Assembly: GCF_000255655.1 (NCBI RefSeq)
Contig: NZ_JH636434.1
Span: 2,132,798 to 2,196,797 of the forward strand
Direction of reading: 5' to 3'
Source of the DNA: Schlesneria paludicola DSM 18645
GTDB lineage: Bacteria; Planctomycetota; Planctomycetia; Planctomycetales; Planctomycetaceae
DNA: 64,000 bases
This document shows, piece by piece, positions 61,506-64,000 of this stretch (position 1 is the stretch's first letter; each line of letters begins with the position of its first letter). The notes under the pieces are model-generated. The model was not told the DNA's origin, searched no databases, and saw only the letters and a list, made by a program, of their open reading frames with translations. The translations under genes were made by a program, and so were the position numbers.

Positions 61506-62314
61506 TCATAACCGCCTCATTGTAATGAGCGCGCAGGCAAGATGAATCCATCCCGTAAATCGAGCCAGTGTGGTTTCGTAGCGGACGACAGTACGACGGA
61601 AATTATGGAACCAGCTATGGGTTCGCTCGACTACGAATCGTCGGCGATATCTGCGACAGGCACGCCCGTCTTGAGTGGGCGGCTTCTTACGGCTTTTACG
61701 ATGCGGGCAAACCAACTCGATGCCGCGTTCGTTCAGTAATCGATTGCGAAGTGGATCACTATCCGCCGCACGGTCATAGATGAGATGTTCGGGGACTTGA
61801 TGTGGAATCTGAAGCCGATCCAGCGTTGGCTCGATCAACTTCACTTCGTTGTGATTGGCACTGGTCAGATGGACGGCGAGAGGAGTTCCGTTCGAATCGA
61901 CAACATCGACAATCTTGGTTCCCTTGCCACATTTCGTTTTGCCAACTCCGTCTCCCCCCTTTTGGCTCGTGCGAACCAAGCGTCCGCCGCAGCCTCCGAC
62001 CAATCGATTTTGCCACGCTCCTGCAATTCGTGCAGGAGTTCGAACCAAAGTCCTTCGAAGATGCCCATTCGAGTCCATTCATCGAAGCGCCGCCAGCACG
62101 TGCTCGGGGATGGAAAGCACTTTGGTAACTTTGACCACTGGCAACCTGTAATAAGTACATACAAGATTCCCTCCAAACACGCGCGTGACGAGTGGAAAGG
62201 GCGCCCACCGCGAGGTTGCTCCTCGGGGGCGGGAATCAGGTGCGCGATGCGATCCCATTGTGCGTCAGTGAGATACGTATATCCGGCGAGATCAATCTTG
62301 CGTGTGACTGGCAT
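61506..62314 (-). CDS. IS5-family DDE transposase, two frames joined by -1 frameshift
   Basis: The first frame (62314 down to 61865, 149 residues) starts after AAAGGAG and encodes the helix-turn-helix part (TDAQWDRIAHLIP, GCQWSKLPKCF) and the first catalytic Asp in DAWFARAKRG. The second (open 62078 down to 61506) supplies the rest of the catalytic domain: GDGVGKTKCGKGTKIVDVVD, LIYDRAADSDPLR with the second Asp, and RRRFVVERTHSWFHNFRR with the Glu. The frames join at the A4-G6 run at 61954-61963. All DDE residues and both motifs are present, so the enzyme should be active. Confidence 0.88.
61954..61963 (-). promoter_or_regulatory. programmed -1 frameshift site of the transposase
   Basis: Minus-strand AAAAGGGGGG. 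The first frame reads AAA-AGG-GGG-GAG; slipping back one base gives GGA-GAC and continues as GDGVGKTK in the second frame. Confidence 0.75.
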
Positions 62315-62381
62315 GAGCGAAACTCCTTTCGCTCTGACTGGTACGCAGTTTCCTTGCCAATACGCGTTATGAAATGCTCTC

Positions 62382-62710
62382 TAATCTCGATTGGCGATGG
62401 ATCGTGGAGAACGTGATCCGATCACGTCTGATCCGATTGACTTTTGAAGGGAGACGAGCGACCGCAGCCCCCATGCGTCGCTCAAGTGTGGCACACGAGA
62501 CGACAATGACACTGCACAGGCTTCATAACAAAACGACTTCGAAAGCAGCGAGAGCTGCCGCAAGCCCATTAATTGGTTGCGTGCACGAAAGTCAAGTAGA
62601 AAGTGCATGCCGCGATTCGTCCCTCGCCGCTCCGTCGACCAGGTCGTCGAATCGAACGTCACGTCGAATTCGAATCACACTCGAACAGGCTCTTTGAAAA
62701 CGCGAAGGCT
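62382..62710. other. intergenic region, nothing recognised
   Basis: About 330 bases between the IS and the sigma-54 activator gene. The left end is the former continuation of the sequence after the 60.9 kb gene. No supported gene or hairpin. Confidence 0.35.
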
Positions 62711-63775
62711 CTATTCGTCGTCGTCGATGCCGCGATCAGGCTGTTCGCCTGGCGCGGAACATTCTGAATGACGATCGGATTGGCGATATTTTTTAAGCCA
62801 GCGGTAAAGAGTGGCCTTGCTGATTCCCAATTTCTTGGCGGATGCGGATACATTGCCACCCGTCTGCTGCAAGACCGCATAAACCAGATGGTGTGTCCAC
62901 CGATCGATCTCTTTGGCACCATCGTTCGCTGTCGCCGACTGACATTCTGTGATGCGAGTTCCGATCTGCGACAAGAACGTCGACGTCAAATCAGGGACGC
63001 CAATCATGTCATGCTCGGACAGCACGACAAGACTTTCGATCCCCGACTTTAACTGGCGGATATTTCCCGGCCATTGCGCCGCGCGGAATCGCTCACGAAC
63101 AGCTTCAGCCATTTCGCAATGCCGCCCGTATTTGTTGTTGAATTCTTGAAGGAACAAGTCGATCAAATGGTCAATGTCTGCTACGCGTGCTCGCAACGGC
63201 GGGATCTCGACTTGCACAACATTGAGGCGATAGAACAAGTCTTCCCGAAATCGCTTGCTCCGAATCGCCTGCTCCAGATCCCGATTTGTGGCTGCGACGA
63301 CCCGGACATCGCACGTCAGCACGGTATGAGCACCAACAGGTTGAATTTCACCGTTCTGCAAAAACCTGAGCAGCTTTGCCTGAAGAGACAAATCGGCCTC
63401 GGCAATCTCATCCAGAAACAACGTTCCTCCGTCAGCACTGCGACAATACCCGAGCGAGGCATGTGAAGCCCCCGTGAATGCCCCCTTCTGATGACCAAAA
63501 AGAACGGTCTCTGCAAGATCCGTAGGAACAGCGGCCAGATTGAGACGAACAAAGGGCATGTGCGAACGAGCACTCTGCTCATGAATCGCCTGCGCAACCA
63601 GCTCTTTACCTGTCCCACTTTCCCCAATAATCAAGGCCGTCGCATCGGACATTGCCGTGCGGGCGACGATTCGGGCCACTGACTGCAAGCACCGCGACGT
63701 GAGAAGGAGTTCGAATGCCAAATGCTTCCGCGTCGCGATTGCGGCGGATTCCGTTCGGCGCGGTGAATCAATCAT
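62711..63775 (-). CDS. sigma-54-dependent activator (AAA+ and Fis domains, no sensor)
   Basis: 354 residues. The AAA+ domain (about 25-250) has Walker A GESGTGKE, the sigma-54 contact loop KGAFTGAS, Walker B GGTLFLDEIAEA and RFREDLFYRL with the arginine finger. A Fis-type helix-turn-helix (about 290-335, GGNVSASAKKLGISKATLYRWLKKY) ends the protein. There is no receiver, GAF or PAS domain ahead, so activity must be set by expression level or a partner, as in PspF. It opens promoters of the sigma-54 type; targets are unknown. The start follows GACGGAA. Confidence 0.9.
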   Translation of the reverse strand: MIDSPRRTESAAIATRKHLAFELLLTSRCLQSVARIVARTAMSDATALIIGESGTGKELVAQAIHEQSARSHMPFVRLNLAAVPTDLAETVLFGHQKGAFTGASHASLGYCRSADGGTLFLDEIAEADLSLQAKLLRFLQNGEIQPVGAHTVLTCDVRVVAATNRDLEQAIRSKRFREDLFYRLNVVQVEIPPLRARVADIDHLIDLFLQEFNNKYGRHCEMAEAVRERFRAAQWPGNIRQLKSGIESLVVLSEHDMIGVPDLTSTFLSQIGTRITECQSATANDGAKEIDRWTHHLVYAVLQQTGGNVSASAKKLGISKATLYRWLKKYRQSDRHSECSAPGEQPDRGIDDDE

Positions 63776-64000
63776 TTCCGTCAGTTCCTATCGGCAATCA
63801 ACAAGCCAAACTCCCTCATTCCTATCAATAGAACATTTAGCTTAGAAACTGCCCTGCCGAAGACATTTTTTGGTAAATCTGTTCTTTATAAAGGAGAATT
63901 AACGGTAACGCATCGGATTCACGAAGTGAGGGCCATTCCGTACAGGAGGCAATCCATTCAGCGCAAGCGCCACCAAATGTTCACACTTTGAATGAGTGTG
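63776..64000. other. right edge, AT-rich leader of the sigma-54 activator gene
   Basis: 225 bases. An AT-rich stretch around 63830-63900 probably carries the activator's promoter. A plus-strand AAAGGAG at 63890 has no ATG, GTG or TTG in good spacing, so no gene is called. Confidence 0.35.

Larger units (their letters stand above)
61497..62381 (-). mobile_element. IS5-family (IS427-type) insertion sequence
   Basis: 885 bases bounded by perfect 16-base inverted repeats, GAGAGCATTTCATAAC (61497-61512) and its complement (62366-62381), and flanked by TA on both sides (61495-61496, 62382-62383), a target duplication typical of this group. It encodes a transposase in two frames on the minus strand and looks intact and recent. 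Confidence 0.9.

Noticed and set aside
62381-62662. Minus-strand 93-codon frame right of the IS
   Set aside because: No binding site, odd composition and begins or ends at the IS junction; no family resemblance.
63890-64000. Gene start after AAAGGAG near the right edge
   Set aside because: No ATG, GTG or TTG in proper spacing; only an ATT could serve and the frame is cut by the window edge.

Overview
The window looks like chromosome of a planctomycete (phylum Planctomycetota, probably Planctomycetales; the genus cannot be fixed from sequence alone). Evidence: a PSCyt1/DUF1549/DUF1553 cytochrome protein followed by DUF1501 proteins, a giant repeat protein with the N-terminal 'LLETR.MLSA' variant of the planctomycete LEPR-type motif, many secreted proteins with leucine-rich repeats or beta-propellers, BlaI/M56 antirepressor pairs fused to unusual C-terminal domains, and a MfnE-like kinase typical of bacteria with tetrahydromethanopterin C1 chemistry. 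Gene starts were refined by Shine-Dalgarno spacing and differ from the longest open frame in about half the genes.

Layout. 0-8 kb (+): an M56 peptidase with LRR output, a Cys-rich beta-propeller protein and a PhnD-like/PQQ-propeller fusion. 8-14 kb (-): UbiB/ABC1 kinase, prs, speD and a double esterase. 14-17.5 kb: a TPR protein (-) divergent from a small conserved-looking protein, D-glycerate 2-kinase and an overlapping MfnE-like kinase (+). 18-21 kb (+): a CpaC-type secretin and a Cys/Gly-rich lipoprotein. 21-26 kb (mostly -): purQ, a NagB-like protein with an altered active site, an Sfp-type phosphopantetheinyl transferase, a thioesterase, a small lipoprotein (+) and Hsp20. 26.8-33.5 kb (+): the PSCyt1/DUF1549/DUF1553 protein and two DUF1501 proteins. 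34-36 kb: an SBF-like transporter and tRNA-Ser(GGA). 36-42 kb: an LRR protein, relics of a blaI gene and an MFS transporter, then a blaI-M56-response regulator cluster whose two promoters share the same operator architecture. 42-46 kb: an Rrf2 regulator convergent with a quinol:cytochrome c complex operon (YkgJ-like, Rieske, cytochrome b fused to a diheme c domain). 46.7-50.4 kb (-): a 1202-residue protein of eight ~144-residue repeats. 51-57 kb: an SDR, two tandem SPFH-like membrane proteins with a small membrane protein, and a large hypothetical protein. 57.6-61.5 kb (+): a Tat-exported lactonase-type propeller, a PRC-barrel protein and a membrane protein whose stop codon was reset by an IS5-family insertion. 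62.7-63.8 kb (-): a sigma-54 activator without a sensor domain.

Non-coding structure is rich: a MITE-like element in two copies (5.6 and 60.4 kb), two other inverted-repeat elements (11.2 and 55.7 kb), two pairs of duplicated intergenic segments (37.7/42.1 kb and 42.0/50.9 kb), and several strong hairpin terminators.

The most interesting leads are the duplicated BlaI operator/promoter module that ties an M56 sensor with a CBM9-like domain to a response regulator, the PhnD-PQQ fusion beside a double-Cys propeller protein, the NagB homologue lacking its catalytic Asp, the glycerate kinase/MfnE-like overlap, and the SPFH pair.
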